Source: Dietzia sp. ANT_WB102
GTDB taxonomy: Bacteria; Actinomycetota; Actinomycetes; Mycobacteriales; Mycobacteriaceae
Assembly: GCF_008369165.1 (NCBI RefSeq)
Contig: NZ_VOBA01000002.1
Span: forward strand, 531,645 to 595,644
DNA length: 64,000 nt
Reading direction: 5' to 3'
The notes beneath the pieces are model-generated. The model saw only the letters and a list, made by a program, of their open reading frames with translations, was not told where the DNA came from and searched no databases. The translations under genes and the position numbers were made by a program. Position 1 is the stretch's first letter. Every line of letters begins with the position of its first letter. Shown here piece after piece: positions 29,378-39,322 of this stretch.

Positions 29378-30949
29378 TCACTCGGTTGGCACCACGCCGT
29401 TCACCAGTTCGGTGACCGGCACCTGCCTGATGACCTCGGTGGTCGCTCCCTGCGGGGCCGCGCGGCGCAGGTTCGGGCTGGGGAAGACCTCCGATAGCCG
29501 GGTGCGCACGAGGAACACGTTGTAGGCGTTCCAGGTGGTGACTAGGTAGTAGAGATCATCCTCCTGGGCCCACGGGTGCATGAATGCCCCGTACACACCC
29601 GGCAGTACCGAATAGTCGATGAGAACGGTCGGCGGGCTCCAAGGACCCTCTGGCCGGTCAGCGGTGCGCATGACTACCGAGTTGTAGCCCTGGGAGTACA
29701 TCGCCGTGAACTTGCCGAGGTGCTCGTTCCACATGGTTGACAGCTCGCTGGCGGGGGAGGGAAGAACTTTCGAGGCGTCGGCGATGTCGGCGCTCCACCG
29801 TGAGCCGTCCCAGTACTCATAGCCCTGTGGGTCGAGCACCCCACTGAGCAGCGCGGTGTCCGAGGCGTCCAGCTCGTCAGCCGTGGGGGACCCGTCGAGC
29901 GCAGCCCTGGCGAGGATCGCATGGCCCTGCCGGCCTGAGGGCGTCAGGTACTCGTATAAATAATCGTTCGTCTTGAGAAACGAGCTCATCTGCGCAGTGC
30001 GCCAGGAGCTGTCCGCGGCGGGGGCACCGTCGTCGAGCGGGACGGCGTTGGTGATCGGTCGGGCCAGCTCGGGCACGACCGTCCAGTTCTCGCCGTTGTC
30101 GGTGGAGTAGGCCATCCCCGAGTAATTGGTGGTCCACGATCCCGGTTGGCCCCAGTGCGCGACGGACATGAACCGCAGGTATTGGACCCCGTTAACCGAT
30201 ATTCCGGCAGTGGGGATAATGGTGACCTCTCCCGGCAGCCCTGTCCGCGGCACGATTGACTTGGCCAAGCCGTCGGTGTCCATAGCGGCGGAGTCAACGG
30301 TGATGCCGTCGGAGAGGTCGGCGTCGCCCGAGCGGAACAGAACGTTGGACCGCCACTGGTTTCCTGGCACAGTGCAGTCACCCATGGTGTCGCCGAAGGC
30401 CATGAGTACCTGCCGGTTGTCCCCGGTTGCCCCGTTGTCCCACATAATGCCCAGGTCGGTGCCCGCGACACCGTACTTATTGATCGATTCGGTGGGGCTC
30501 GTCGGGCCGGTGACCAGCTGCAGGAACTGGGTTGGGCCGCGCAGGACGGGCACGGTGCCCTCCTCGCCGGTGATCCACGGTGGCATTCCGTAGACAGACC
30601 CGACCATCAGGTCCAGCGAGCCGGAGATTCCGTTTCCAAGCGACCCGGTTTCGAGCTGCTGCACCAGCGAACCGCTTCGGTCCTCGGAACCCAGCGAACC
30701 TGAGACGGAGCCGATCGATCCTGAGCCTCCGGAGGAGCCGAGTGATCCGAGGGAGCCCGTAGCCATCCCCGCGCCGGTCCGGTGCTCGAGCAGTGAGCCG
30801 AAGTTGCCGAACATCTCGCTGCAGGGGCCTGCGGAAGCCGTGCCCGAGCCGAAGGTGCCCATCGCGGTGACCGTTGCCGCGACGGTCGCAGTCGCGGTGA
30901 GGGCCGAGGTGAGGCGACGGTGAAGACGTCGGGGGAGGGGGCGGGTCAT
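29378..30949 (-). CDS. Secreted DUF4185 (GH183-like) protein, paralogue 2
   Basis: 523 aa. A basic n-region (RR and RRLHRR), hydrophobic core and ASA cleavage site near residue 40 form a signal peptide. A Gly/Ser/Leu-rich tract spans 64-112 and contains many GSLGS units. The catalytic-type domain repeats the family blocks GTDLGIMW, MAFGDTMGDC, QWRSNVLF and TTWNAYNVFLVRT. The only two cysteines are in GPC (just after the signal) and GDC. It begins 3 nt after the stop of paralogue 3 and must be cotranscribed with it. The closest relative in the window is paralogue 3, by the shared IMWDNGA and PSGR blocks. Confidence 0.85.
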   Translation of the reverse strand: MTRPLPRRLHRRLTSALTATATVAATVTAMGTFGSGTASAGPCSEMFGNFGSLLEHRTGAGMATGSLGSLGSSGGSGSIGSVSGSLGSEDRSGSLVQQLETGSLGNGISGSLDLMVGSVYGMPPWITGEEGTVPVLRGPTQFLQLVTGPTSPTESINKYGVAGTDLGIMWDNGATGDNRQVLMAFGDTMGDCTVPGNQWRSNVLFRSGDADLSDGITVDSAAMDTDGLAKSIVPRTGLPGEVTIIPTAGISVNGVQYLRFMSVAHWGQPGSWTTNYSGMAYSTDNGENWTVVPELARPITNAVPLDDGAPAADSSWRTAQMSSFLKTNDYLYEYLTPSGRQGHAILARAALDGSPTADELDASDTALLSGVLDPQGYEYWDGSRWSADIADASKVLPSPASELSTMWNEHLGKFTAMYSQGYNSVVMRTADRPEGPWSPPTVLIDYSVLPGVYGAFMHPWAQEDDLYYLVTTWNAYNVFLVRTRLSEVFPSPNLRRAAPQGATTEVIRQVPVTELVNGVVPTE

Positions 30950-30952
30950 GCG

Positions 30953-32422
30953 TCAGCCTTCCGGGATGGGGATCGTGTCGACGAGCACAGTCTCGCCGGT
31001 ATCGGCGGGGTCGGGAGTGTCGCGGGTCCAGCTGTCGTCCGCAGTCCGCATCCGCGAGTTCGGATCCGGCGGGCGGCGAGTCTGAAGCTTCGACAGATCG
31101 GTCTTCATGAGGAAAACGTTGTAGGCGTCCCAAGTGGACATGGTGAAGTACAGGTCCTTGCCATTGGACTCGACTGCCGGACTCCACGGGTGGGCGAACG
31201 CGCCGTAGAGGGTGGGGACGTGTTGGTACGAAAGCAGGATGTCCTTGCCGGACCACGGTCCCTCTGGGGTGCTGGCCTGTCGCATGACGATGTTGTTGTT
31301 CTCGTCCGTGTAGAGGGCGATGAACCGGCCGAGGCGGGCGCTCCAGGTGACCGACAACTCGCTTACTTGTCCGTCGAGCACGACCCTGGCGTCGGCGTGG
31401 TCCGCGACCCACGTGGAGCCGTCCCAGAACCGGTACGCCCCCATATCTTCGATCTGCGCTGCGGGGACGCGGGCGAGCTTGGCTGAACCGCTACGGCCGG
31501 ACGGGGTCATGTACTCGTAGACGTAGTCGACTCCGCCGTCGGTGTGCTTAAGGAACGCGCTCATCTGACCAGTCGGCTGCGTGACGTACGGGGTCCCGAC
31601 GTTCTCGGGCACGAGGGCCGCGTTGCCCTCACCGATCCGGCCGCTGCCCGCGACCGGCGCCCAGTTCTCGCCGTTGTCCTCCGACTTGGCGAGGGCGGAG
31701 TAGTTCGTGGTCCACTCACCGGGTTCGTCCCAGCTGGCCACGGACATGTACCGGAGGTACTGCTTCCCCCCGACCTCGATTCCCGCCGTCGGGATCACGG
31801 TGAATTCACCCGGGAGACTGGATCTGGGAAGGATCGACTTGGCCATGCCCTCCCGCTCCATCGGTGCGTCGTTGATGCGCATGCCGTCGGACAGTTCGCG
31901 GTCGGACGAGCGGAAAAGGATGTTGCTACGCCACTCATCGCCGTCGACGCTGCAATCACCCATGGTGTCACCGAGCGCCATCATGATCCGCCGGTCGTTG
32001 CCGGAGGCGCCGTTGTCCCAGAGGATGCCCAGGTCTGTTCCGCTGATCCCGAAGCGGTCGACCGTGTCGTTGGGGCTGGTCGGACCGGTCAGTAGCTCGA
32101 CGGTGGTGGTGAGCCCCTTGAGAATGGGGATGTACCCGGAACCACCGTCGTGCCAGGGGGTGGCCGGAGTCGACGGCGCCCCGAGGGAACCGCCCTGCGA
32201 TCCGCTCAGCGAGCCCGTCGAGCTACCGGTGCCGTCGCCGGTCGGTGGCCAGGGATCGCACGGGGCCGCCGCGGCGATCGGACTCCAGAGCGTAAGCGAG
32301 CCGGCGATGAGCGAGGCCGTAATAACCGCGGCGACCGGATGGGGGCCCCGCTGGGGACGACGACGAGAACGGCTGCGCACTGGGGGGCTCCAGACGAGTG
32401 AGTGATGTAAACGATGATTCAT
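30953..32422 (-). CDS. Secreted DUF4185 (GH183-like) protein, paralogue 3
   Basis: 489 aa. A long basic N-terminus ([10 protein letters not shown]) precedes a hydrophobic segment ending in AAAA near residue 53, followed by PC and a short Gly/Ser tract (63-81). Domain blocks are [30 protein letters not shown] and [15 protein letters not shown]; the paired cysteines are again the only ones. ATG 32422 has TACCCT (32433-32428) five nt upstream and no Shine-Dalgarno. It is the first gene of a two-gene unit with paralogue 2 and is divergent from uvrB. Confidence 0.84.
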   Translation of the reverse strand: MNHRLHHSLVWSPPVRSRSRRRPQRGPHPVAAVITASLIAGSLTLWSPIAAAAPCDPWPPTGDGTGSSTGSLSGSQGGSLGAPSTPATPWHDGGSGYIPILKGLTTTVELLTGPTSPNDTVDRFGISGTDLGILWDNGASGNDRRIMMALGDTMGDCSVDGDEWRSNILFRSSDRELSDGMRINDAPMEREGMAKSILPRSSLPGEFTVIPTAGIEVGGKQYLRYMSVASWDEPGEWTTNYSALAKSEDNGENWAPVAGSGRIGEGNAALVPENVGTPYVTQPTGQMSAFLKHTDGGVDYVYEYMTPSGRSGSAKLARVPAAQIEDMGAYRFWDGSTWVADHADARVVLDGQVSELSVTWSARLGRFIALYTDENNNIVMRQASTPEGPWSGKDILLSYQHVPTLYGAFAHPWSPAVESNGKDLYFTMSTWDAYNVFLMKTDLSKLQTRRPPDPNSRMRTADDSWTRDTPDPADTGETVLVDTIPIPEG

Positions 32423-32502
32423 CGAACAGGGTAGTGGCTCGGTCCGACAGTCGCGTAACCGCGAGGGGACGACTACGGCCGCGGACTCGTACGCTGGAGA
32501 CT

Positions 32503-34632
32503 ATGGCTTTCGCGACCGAGATCCCCGACGACGGGGTCCCCGCCGACCCGACAGTGCTCTCGTACTCGGAGTTCCGACCGATCGGCGACGTCGAACGCAG
32601 TACGACCCGGTTCGAGGTAGTGAGCGAATTCACGCCGTCGGGGGACCAACCCACCGCGATCGCAGAGCTGACCGAGCGCTTGGCGCGGGGGGAGCGAGAT
32701 GTCGTGCTACTCGGTGCGACCGGTACCGGCAAGTCGGCGACAACCGCATGGCTCATCGAGAAAGTGCAGCGACCGACCCTCGTGATGGCGCCCAACAAGA
32801 CGCTCGCCGCGCAGTTGGCCAACGAACTGCGCGAGATGCTGCCCAACAACGCGGTCGAGTACTTCGTTTCGTATTACGACTACTACCAACCAGAGGCGTA
32901 CATCGCACAGACGGACACTTTCATCGAGAAGGACTCATCAATCAACGATGATGTCGAGAGGCTTCGGCACTCCGCTACATCGTCACTGTTGTCCAGGCGC
33001 GATGTCGTCGTCGTCAGTTCCGTGTCGTGCATCTACGGTCTCGGCACCCCCCAGTCCTATCTCGACAGGTCCGTTGCCCTAGCGATCGGTCAAGAGGTCG
33101 ACCGCGACCAGCTGCTCCGGCTGCTGGTGGACGTCCAATACGAGCGCAACGACATGTCCATGACGCGTGGCACGTTCCGGGCCAAAGGCGACACCGTCGA
33201 CATCATCCCCACCTACGAGGAGCTCGCCATCCGCATCGAGTTCTTCGGGGATGAGATCGATGCGCTGTACTACATCCATCCGCTCACCGGTGACGTCGTG
33301 CGCAGGGTCGATGAGGTACGCATTTTCCCGGCCACCCACTACGTCGCAGGTCCGGAACGGATGGCCAAGGCGATCGCCTCCATCGAGGCCGAGCTCGAGG
33401 AGCGGCTCGCCGAGCTCGAGAATCAGGGCAAACTACTCGAAGCGCAGCGGCTACGAATGAGGACCTCCTACGACATCGAGATGATGCAGCAAGTCGGGTT
33501 CTGCTCAGGCATCGAGAACTACTCGCGGCACATCGACGGTCGGCCGGCGGGAAGTTCCCCCGCCACGCTCATCGATTACTTCCCCGAGGACTTCCTCACA
33601 GTGATAGACGAGTCGCACGTGACCGTCCCCCAGATCGGCGCGATGTACGAGGGCGACGCCTCCCGCAAACGCAATCTCGTCGACTTCGGGTTCCGGCTGC
33701 CGTCCGCACTGGACAACCGCCCGCTGACCTGGGAGGAATTCTCTGGCCGGGTAGGACAGACCGTCTATCTTTCCGCCACTCCGGGGCCCTATGAGATGGG
33801 CCGCGCCGGCGGGGAGTTCGTCGAGCAGGTGATCCGGCCGACCGGACTGGTCGACCCGAAGATCGTGGTTAAACCCACTAAGGGTCAGATCGACGACCTT
33901 ATCGGTGAGATCCGTGAGCGCGCCGAACGCGACGAACGAGTGCTGGTCACGACCCTGACCAAGAAGATGTCCGAGGACCTCACCGACTATCTGCTCGAGT
34001 TGGGGATCCGGGTGCGGTACCTCCACTCGGAGATCGACACCCTTCAGCGCGTCGAACTGTTGCGAGATCTGCGGAGGGGCGAGTACGACGTCCTGGTGGG
34101 CATCAACCTGCTGCGGGAGGGCCTCGACCTGCCTGAGGTCTCCCTCGTCGCGATCCTCGACGCGGATAAGGAGGGCTTTCTGCGTTCAAGCACCTCGCTC
34201 ATCCAGACGATCGGCCGCGCCGCCCGAAACGTCTCGGGTGAGGTCCACATGTACGCAGACCGCGTCACGGATTCCATGCAGCACGCGATGGAGGAGACCG
34301 AGCGGCGCCGCGAGAAGCAGATCGCCTACAACACCGAACACGGCATCGATCCCCAGCCGCTGCGAAAGAAGATCGCCGACATCCTCGACCGGGTCGGCGA
34401 GGACCGCGGAGACAGTGCAGACGCCAGGGACCGGCCGGAACTGGTGGGCGCGCGGGCGGTCGGTGGCGCCGCCCGGCCCCGCAGGGAGTTGGAGAAACTC
34501 ATCGAGGAGATGACCGAGCAGATGATGTCTGCTGCCACAGACCTGCGGTTCGAGTTGGCGGGGCGTCTCCGCGACGAGATCGCCGAGCTACGCAAGGAGC
34601 TCAAGGGGATGCGCGAGGCCGGAATCGACTGA
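32503..34632 (+). CDS. uvrB: UvrABC nucleotide-excision repair helicase subunit B
   Basis: This 709-aa protein takes damaged DNA from UvrA and recruits UvrC. It has Walker A GATGTGKS, the damage-probing beta-hairpin block [17 protein letters not shown], helicase motifs including YLSATPG and [10 protein letters not shown], and a C-terminal UVR motif (about 665-700, [21 protein letters not shown]). ATG 32503 with GGAG 5 nt upstream is chosen; the open frame back to 32398 overlaps the divergent gene. No mycobacterial-type LexA box was found before it. Confidence 0.97.
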   Translation: MAFATEIPDDGVPADPTVLSYSEFRPIGDVERSTTRFEVVSEFTPSGDQPTAIAELTERLARGERDVVLLGATGTGKSATTAWLIEKVQRPTLVMAPNKTLAAQLANELREMLPNNAVEYFVSYYDYYQPEAYIAQTDTFIEKDSSINDDVERLRHSATSSLLSRRDVVVVSSVSCIYGLGTPQSYLDRSVALAIGQEVDRDQLLRLLVDVQYERNDMSMTRGTFRAKGDTVDIIPTYEELAIRIEFFGDEIDALYYIHPLTGDVVRRVDEVRIFPATHYVAGPERMAKAIASIEAELEERLAELENQGKLLEAQRLRMRTSYDIEMMQQVGFCSGIENYSRHIDGRPAGSSPATLIDYFPEDFLTVIDESHVTVPQIGAMYEGDASRKRNLVDFGFRLPSALDNRPLTWEEFSGRVGQTVYLSATPGPYEMGRAGGEFVEQVIRPTGLVDPKIVVKPTKGQIDDLIGEIRERAERDERVLVTTLTKKMSEDLTDYLLELGIRVRYLHSEIDTLQRVELLRDLRRGEYDVLVGINLLREGLDLPEVSLVAILDADKEGFLRSSTSLIQTIGRAARNVSGEVHMYADRVTDSMQHAMEETERRREKQIAYNTEHGIDPQPLRKKIADILDRVGEDRGDSADARDRPELVGARAVGGAARPRRELEKLIEEMTEQMMSAATDLRFELAGRLRDEIAELRKELKGMREAGID

Positions 34633-34721
34633 CCTTCTGCTCATTCTCCCGCGCTACCCTGCGCGTCGGCGTCGTCCGCGGACTACTCTGAATGACACGT
34701 GTTCCCGAGGAGAGGAAGCAA

Positions 34722-35171
34722 ATGAGCGCCTACACCAAGGTGGTGGTAGGAACCGACGGTTCCGAGTCGTCCTACCGTGCCGTCGACCGCGCCGCCCAAC
34801 TGGCAGCCGATGCCTCGGCGGACCTCGTAATTGCCTGCGCCTACGTGCCCGCCGATCCGAGGTCGGTCAGCCAGGCCGCAGATCAGCTCGGTGAAGACGC
34901 CTATCAGATCCGCGGGGACAACCCCGCCGAGGAAATTGTCCGCAGCGCCCGCGAACGGGCGCTGAAGGCCGGGGCCACCCAGATCGAGGCGCGAACGGTG
35001 AAGGGGGCTCCCGTCGAATCACTCATCAAGCTGGCCGACGAGGTGGGGGCCGACCTGCTCGTGGTGGGCAACAAAGGACTGAACTCCCTGACCGGGCGAT
35101 TGCTCGGATCAGTGCCCGCCGATGCCGCGCGTCGCGCGACCTGCGACGTGCTCATCATTCACACCACTTAG
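34722..35171 (+). CDS. Universal stress protein (Rv1636-like)
   Basis: This 149-aa UspA-fold protein has the nucleotide-binding signatures VVGTDGSESS at the N-terminus and VVGNKGLNSLTGRLLGSVP near the end (G-2x-G-9x-G-S type). It strongly resembles M. tuberculosis Rv1636, reported as a cAMP-binding universal stress protein, and occupies the same place between uvrB and an MBL-fold gene and uvrA. ATG 34722 has a purine-rich site (GAGGAGAGGAAG) upstream. Cytoplasmic; the cAMP link is family knowledge. Confidence 0.92.
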   Translation: MSAYTKVVVGTDGSESSYRAVDRAAQLAADASADLVIACAYVPADPRSVSQAADQLGEDAYQIRGDNPAEEIVRSARERALKAGATQIEARTVKGAPVESLIKLADEVGADLLVVGNKGLNSLTGRLLGSVPADAARRATCDVLIIHTT

Positions 35172-35201
35172 GTCTGGGGCGAAGCACCCGTCTCGCGGGA
35201 T

Positions 35202-35630
35202 TCACTCACAGAGGTGGTTCCGGCTCGCCTCAATGAGGGCTCCACCCACCGCGGCGGTGTCCAGACCCGGGCTCTGGGCTGCGATCGCACTGGTCAGAGG
35301 GCGGATCCGGTCGAGGATAGTCTCCGTGTCCGCCCCGTCGGCGATCCCCCTACAGATGCCGAGCCCCACCTCTACGGTGGTGTCAGCGGTCATTTCGGTG
35401 GGGAGACCGAACCCGGACAGATCGGCGAGGAACTCCTGCTCATCGTCGGTGCGGGCAGCAGTTCGACTACTGACGGGGGTCGGTTCCGACGTCCGTGAAC
35501 CGGGCTCGGCTGCGGCGGCCGCTGACATCGTGCTGTCGGGGGCCTCTCCGCCCGTTCCGCACGCGCCGGCCACGGTTGCTACCGCGACGATGGCCGAGGC
35601 CGCCAGCACGCGGTATCGGGTGTCGGTCAT
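35202..35630 (-). CDS. Lipoprotein with DUF732-like domain
   Basis: This 142-aa protein has a short signal peptide and lipobox VAGAC (C24), a Ser/Thr/Ala/Pro-rich linker, and a small C-terminal helical domain with two cysteines (GICRG and NHLCE), which resembles DUF732 of mycobacteria. Only the last 142 codons of a long open frame are real. ATG 35630 overlaps the helicase stop (ATGA), so an envelope lipoprotein is translationally coupled to a helicase. Function is unknown. It faces the stress-protein gene with a 30-nt gap. Confidence 0.75.
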   Translation of the reverse strand: MTDTRYRVLAASAIVAVATVAGACGTGGEAPDSTMSAAAAAEPGSRTSEPTPVSSRTAARTDDEQEFLADLSGFGLPTEMTADTTVEVGLGICRGIADGADTETILDRIRPLTSAIAAQSPGLDTAAVGGALIEASRNHLCE

Positions 35631-38014
35631 GCGGTGAGCTCCTGTGTACGGTCGCCGAGGCTGTCCCGGATAGTCGAGAGTAACGGGCCGAAGCCTCCGG
35701 CCTGGACTAGGACCAGCTCTTGGGTTGCCCGGGTGGCGCCGACGTAGAGATCCTGCATCCCTTGCGGTGAGCGCGCGAGGACCCGTTCGGGATCCACCAC
35801 TACGACCACGTCGAATTCCAGCCCCTTGGCCAACGCCAGCGGCAGCACCGAAGTCCCCGGCCGTGCGTGTTCGACAGCCGCGCTGAGGCCGGGTTGCCCC
35901 GTGTCTGCGCGCTCGTCGTCGTCCTGGTCCTCGTCGCCGCCGGTATCGGGCACCAGCACAGCAACTGCCCGTTCCGGGGGTACCGCCGCGACTTCCTCGG
36001 CGACCGTCTTCGCAACCGACCTCGCATCCGGCTCGAGCCACGCCACCGGCCGGTGCCCTGGACGCACCGTCCGCGGCGAGGTTGCGCCCGGGTCGATCTC
36101 GGCAAGCAGCGTCTGGGCCACAGCGGAGATCGTCTCGGGGGTGCGGTAGTTGACCGTCAGTTCGGTGAGTACCCACCGGTCGTCTACGTACGGCGACAGG
36201 GCGTCGTCCCATGAGTCGATGCCTGCCGGACTAGAAGTCTGGGCGACGTCCCCGACCAGGGTCATCCATCTGTTGGGGGAGCGGCGCATAAGCACACGCC
36301 ACGCCATGGCGGACAGTTCCTGGGCCTCGTCGACGATCACGTGTCCGAACGCCCACGTCCGGTCCGCACCCGCCCGGTCGGCCACTGTGAGGTCGGAATC
36401 CGCACTGTGGCGACGGGCGAGGGATTCGGCGTCGACGACGTCGTAGGCCATGAGCACTTCGGGATCGAGATCGTCCTCGATGTCCTGGACGGCCGACCCG
36501 GTGAGGATCTCGAGAGCCTCCTCCGCCTGACGCAGTTGCTCCGCCCACGCGCGGTCCGCTTCACTGTCTTCGGCGGTCGGGTCGTCGCCGAGTAGTTCCG
36601 CGAGTTCGTCCAGCAGCGGCACATCCGCGACGGAGAACGCCGCGCCGTCGGCGCGATACAGCGCTGCCTGGTCCTCCGTGACATAGTCGCCCGCCGCCTC
36701 GGCGATCCGCTCACGGCTCGACAGCAGGTCGGCGAGGACCTGCTCCGGGCGCAGGACGGGCCACCAGCCATCGATCATCTCTGCGACCTCACGGGAGGCC
36801 TCGACCTCACGCCGGAGCTCGGCACGGTCGCCCGCGTCCAGCAGGGGGCGCGCGGGGTCTCCGAGGTCACCGACACCGTCGCCCTCCGGCGCCCACGCGT
36901 CGTCCTCAGCCCGACCGACCGGCTCGGTCAGCACGGCCACGTACTGCTCTGTGAGGGCATCGATGATCCGTGTCGCGAACGCGGCGCGGGACTGGTTATG
37001 GGGTCGGCGGGTCATCCGGCCACGTCCGCGCGCCGCGCGCACTGTCGCCGGGGTCAGGGTCAGTTCGTGTCCCTCGACCTGAACGACGACGTCGGTCTCA
37101 GGGGCGAGCTGACGGGCTCGAACCGCGGCTTTGAGGATGCCCACCATCTCGTCGGAGCCCTTGACCTCCTCGCCCCGAAGCGTCTCCGGACCGGTGGCCC
37201 GGACGCCCGGATAGAGGTCGGCGAGAGTGCGCAGGACGACGCCAGATTCGCCCAGGGACGGCAGTACGCGCGCGATGTAGTCAAGGAACCGCGCATTGGG
37301 CCCGACGATGAGTACACCGCTTCGGTCCAACCTCTGACGATGCGTGTAGAGGAGGTAGGCCGCGCGGTGCAAGGCCACGGCGGTCTTGCCGGTGCCCGGC
37401 CCACCCTGGACCACCAGGACCCCTGCGTGCGGGTTGCGGATGATCTCGTCCTGCTCCCGCTGGATGGTGGCCACGATGTCCGTCATGTGCGCGGTGCGGG
37501 CGGTGTCCAGCGCTTCGAGTAGCGCGGACTCGCCCACCACATCGTCGTGGTCTTCGGGGAGTTCGCCGTCGGCGGGGGCAGTGAGGTATTCATCGTGGAT
37601 ACCGATCACCCGGCGGCCTATCGTACGCAGGTGGCGGCGCCGATGAGCGCCCTCGGGTCGCGCGGTCGTGGCTAGATAGAAGGGTCGGCTGTGGTCGGCG
37701 CGCCAGTCCAACAGCAGGGTCGTGAGGTCCTCGTCGTCGTCCCGCAGACCCACACGTCCGATCCGCCGAACCTCACCGTCCCCCATGTCCAGCCGACCGA
37801 AGTACAGGCCCAGGTTCGCGGCACTGTACGCCGCGAGCTCGGAGGAGTAGAGCCGGGCGAAAGACTCCCGCTCCGAGCGTGCCTGAGGGGTGCCGCCGGA
37901 TTCACGCAAGACGCCGTCCAGGCGCGCGCGGGTATCCGCCCGCAGCTCCTCGAGGCGATCGAGGAGACGGCCGAGGTGACGCTGTTCCTCGTCGACGGCG
38001 TCGTGTCCCGTCAC
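35627..38014 (-). CDS. HelD-like superfamily 1 helicase (RNA polymerase recycling type)
   Basis: This 795-aa protein has an N-terminal coiled-coil arm (residues ~5-60), a Q-motif (IQREQDEII, ~184-192), Walker A GGPGTGKT (204-211), Walker B VIVDEAQELS, GDVAQTSSPAG, and C-terminal motifs NYRTPETIS, KGLEFD and YVGATRA. This is the layout of actinobacterial HelD/HelR, which remove stalled RNA polymerase from DNA; HelR forms protect against rifamycins. GTG 38014 has GGAAGGAG upstream. I found no rifamycin-associated element in front of it. UvrD/PcrA-type helicase is the alternative. Confidence 0.85.
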   Translation of the reverse strand: MTGHDAVDEEQRHLGRLLDRLEELRADTRARLDGVLRESGGTPQARSERESFARLYSSELAAYSAANLGLYFGRLDMGDGEVRRIGRVGLRDDDEDLTTLLLDWRADHSRPFYLATTARPEGAHRRRHLRTIGRRVIGIHDEYLTAPADGELPEDHDDVVGESALLEALDTARTAHMTDIVATIQREQDEIIRNPHAGVLVVQGGPGTGKTAVALHRAAYLLYTHRQRLDRSGVLIVGPNARFLDYIARVLPSLGESGVVLRTLADLYPGVRATGPETLRGEEVKGSDEMVGILKAAVRARQLAPETDVVVQVEGHELTLTPATVRAARGRGRMTRRPHNQSRAAFATRIIDALTEQYVAVLTEPVGRAEDDAWAPEGDGVGDLGDPARPLLDAGDRAELRREVEASREVAEMIDGWWPVLRPEQVLADLLSSRERIAEAAGDYVTEDQAALYRADGAAFSVADVPLLDELAELLGDDPTAEDSEADRAWAEQLRQAEEALEILTGSAVQDIEDDLDPEVLMAYDVVDAESLARRHSADSDLTVADRAGADRTWAFGHVIVDEAQELSAMAWRVLMRRSPNRWMTLVGDVAQTSSPAGIDSWDDALSPYVDDRWVLTELTVNYRTPETISAVAQTLLAEIDPGATSPRTVRPGHRPVAWLEPDARSVAKTVAEEVAAVPPERAVAVLVPDTGGDEDQDDDERADTGQPGLSAAVEHARPGTSVLPLALAKGLEFDVVVVVDPERVLARSPQGMQDLYVGATRATQELVLVQAGGFGPLLSTIRDSLGDRTQELTA

Positions 38015-38088
38015 GGGCGCTCCTTCCGGGGTGGGGGTTCGAGCAGGATGACCAGGCTACCGGGAACCGTGGGAAGTCCTCCGACGAC

Positions 38089-38120
38089 AACGACCCCGCC
38101 CGGGTGCGGGCGGGGTCGTT
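38089..38120 (-). terminator. Terminator of the DoxX/11-mer repeat gene
   Basis: A perfect 12-bp stem (AACGACCCCGCC 38089-38100, complement 38109-38120) with an 8-nt loop lies between the DoxX gene stop (38175) and the helicase start. Read on the minus strand it is followed by TTGTCG. Confidence 0.75.
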
Positions 38121-38174
38121 GGAGGGCCGCAGCGGCGGCCGACCGTGATCCGGGAGGTCGGACCGGTCCGGGCG

Positions 38175-39242
38175 TCAGGGGTGGATGGCGTTGGCCGCCC
38201 TGGCGCGGATCTCATCGGTCTTCTTCTGTACCTGGACGAACTTCTTGCCGGCGTCCTTCTCGAGCTGGGCGGCCTTCTTCTTGACGTCCTTTCCCGCCCT
38301 GGCGGCCTTCTTTTGCGCGTCCTTCTTTTCCGCACGAGCGATCGTGCGGGCATCGTCGGCCTGATCTGAGGCGATCCGGGCAGCAATACCGGCCTGTTCG
38401 CGGACCTGCGCGGCGTAGGGCCGGGCCTCCTCGACGGCGGAGTGGGCCACGGCACCTGCCTGATCGCGGACCTGCGCGGCGATCGGGGCGGCCTGATCGC
38501 GGGCGGCGGCCGCGCGTTCCCGCACTCGGGCAGCGACCACCGGTGCGGTATCGCGGACGACCTCTGCGAAGCCGGTCGCCTGTTCACGGACCTGATCGGC
38601 GACCACTGGGGCCTTTGCCCGGACGGTATCGGCCACCTCGGGAGCCTTGTCGCGGACGGTGTCCGCGGCGCCTCGCGCCTGGTCGGCCACGGTATGGGCG
38701 ACACCGGCGAGCGCGGCTCCTGCGGCTGCGGACTCGGCCTTCGCGCCGGGCAGTTTCGCGGCAACCTTGTCGCCCGCCTTACGTGCACGCCACGCGAGAC
38801 CGGGCTGCCCCGCGGTGTCAACAGACGCGAGGATGAGCCCGCCGAGGAGGGCCACGTCGGTCGCCAGGCCGGTGGTCTTACGACTGCGGGCGGCGGGGTC
38901 GGACTCCATCCAGAACGCATGGCGGCTGAGGGTGGAGGGCACGTGCGCGGCGGTGAGCGCGATGGCGGAGAGCCGGGGGGCCTTGCCCAGCGCGAACAGG
39001 ACTCCCGCGCCGATCTTGACCCCGGCGAGAGCCTTCACGAGGGTCTCGGTGTCCTTGGGGACAGGCGGGATAGATGCGGATACCGCTTCATTGACGGCCT
39101 GCTCGCCCTTCTCCACCAGGGGGGCGGCCTTGTCGACGAGCGGCGCCGCGTCGGTGACATGGGCCTGCGGATTGCGGAGCGTCTCAACGCCGTCGATGAC
39201 AAACACCGTGGCGAGCATGGGTCGTGCGAGTCGTCGGATCAT
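38175..39242 (-). CDS. DoxX-family membrane protein with C-terminal 11-residue repeats
   Basis: 355 aa. Residues 1-~155 form a DoxX domain (MIRRLARPMLATVFVIDG; hydrophobic segments near 8-20, 72-90, 90-103 and 125-142). The C-terminal half is a long charged helix: V-R pairs recur exactly every 11 residues at 196, 207, 218, 229 and 240, then less strictly at 258 and 280. A Lys/Ala-rich tail follows (306-341). Such 11-mers build amphipathic helices that lie on lipid surfaces, as in apolipoproteins. ATG 39242 has a perfect AGGAGG site. Function is unknown. Confidence 0.85.
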   Translation of the reverse strand: MIRRLARPMLATVFVIDGVETLRNPQAHVTDAAPLVDKAAPLVEKGEQAVNEAVSASIPPVPKDTETLVKALAGVKIGAGVLFALGKAPRLSAIALTAAHVPSTLSRHAFWMESDPAARSRKTTGLATDVALLGGLILASVDTAGQPGLAWRARKAGDKVAAKLPGAKAESAAAGAALAGVAHTVADQARGAADTVRDKAPEVADTVRAKAPVVADQVREQATGFAEVVRDTAPVVAARVRERAAAARDQAAPIAAQVRDQAGAVAHSAVEEARPYAAQVREQAGIAARIASDQADDARTIARAEKKDAQKKAARAGKDVKKKAAQLEKDAGKKFVQVQKKTDEIRARAANAIHP

Positions 39243-39322
39243 CGTTCCTCCTGAATAGTTGGGAGTGCGTGCTCGAACCTAGTCTGAACCCGGTGAAGGC
39301 GCCTCCGGTCGCGATGCGGGGC

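Noticed and set aside
26616..32422. CRISPR or transposon origin for the repetitive Gly/Ser-coding DNA
   Set aside because: Repeats are short, in frame and inside secreted protein genes; no spacers, terminal repeats or transposase.
38015..38088. Rifamycin-associated element before the HelD-like gene
   Set aside because: No inverted repeat of that type in the sequence between the start and the preceding terminator.
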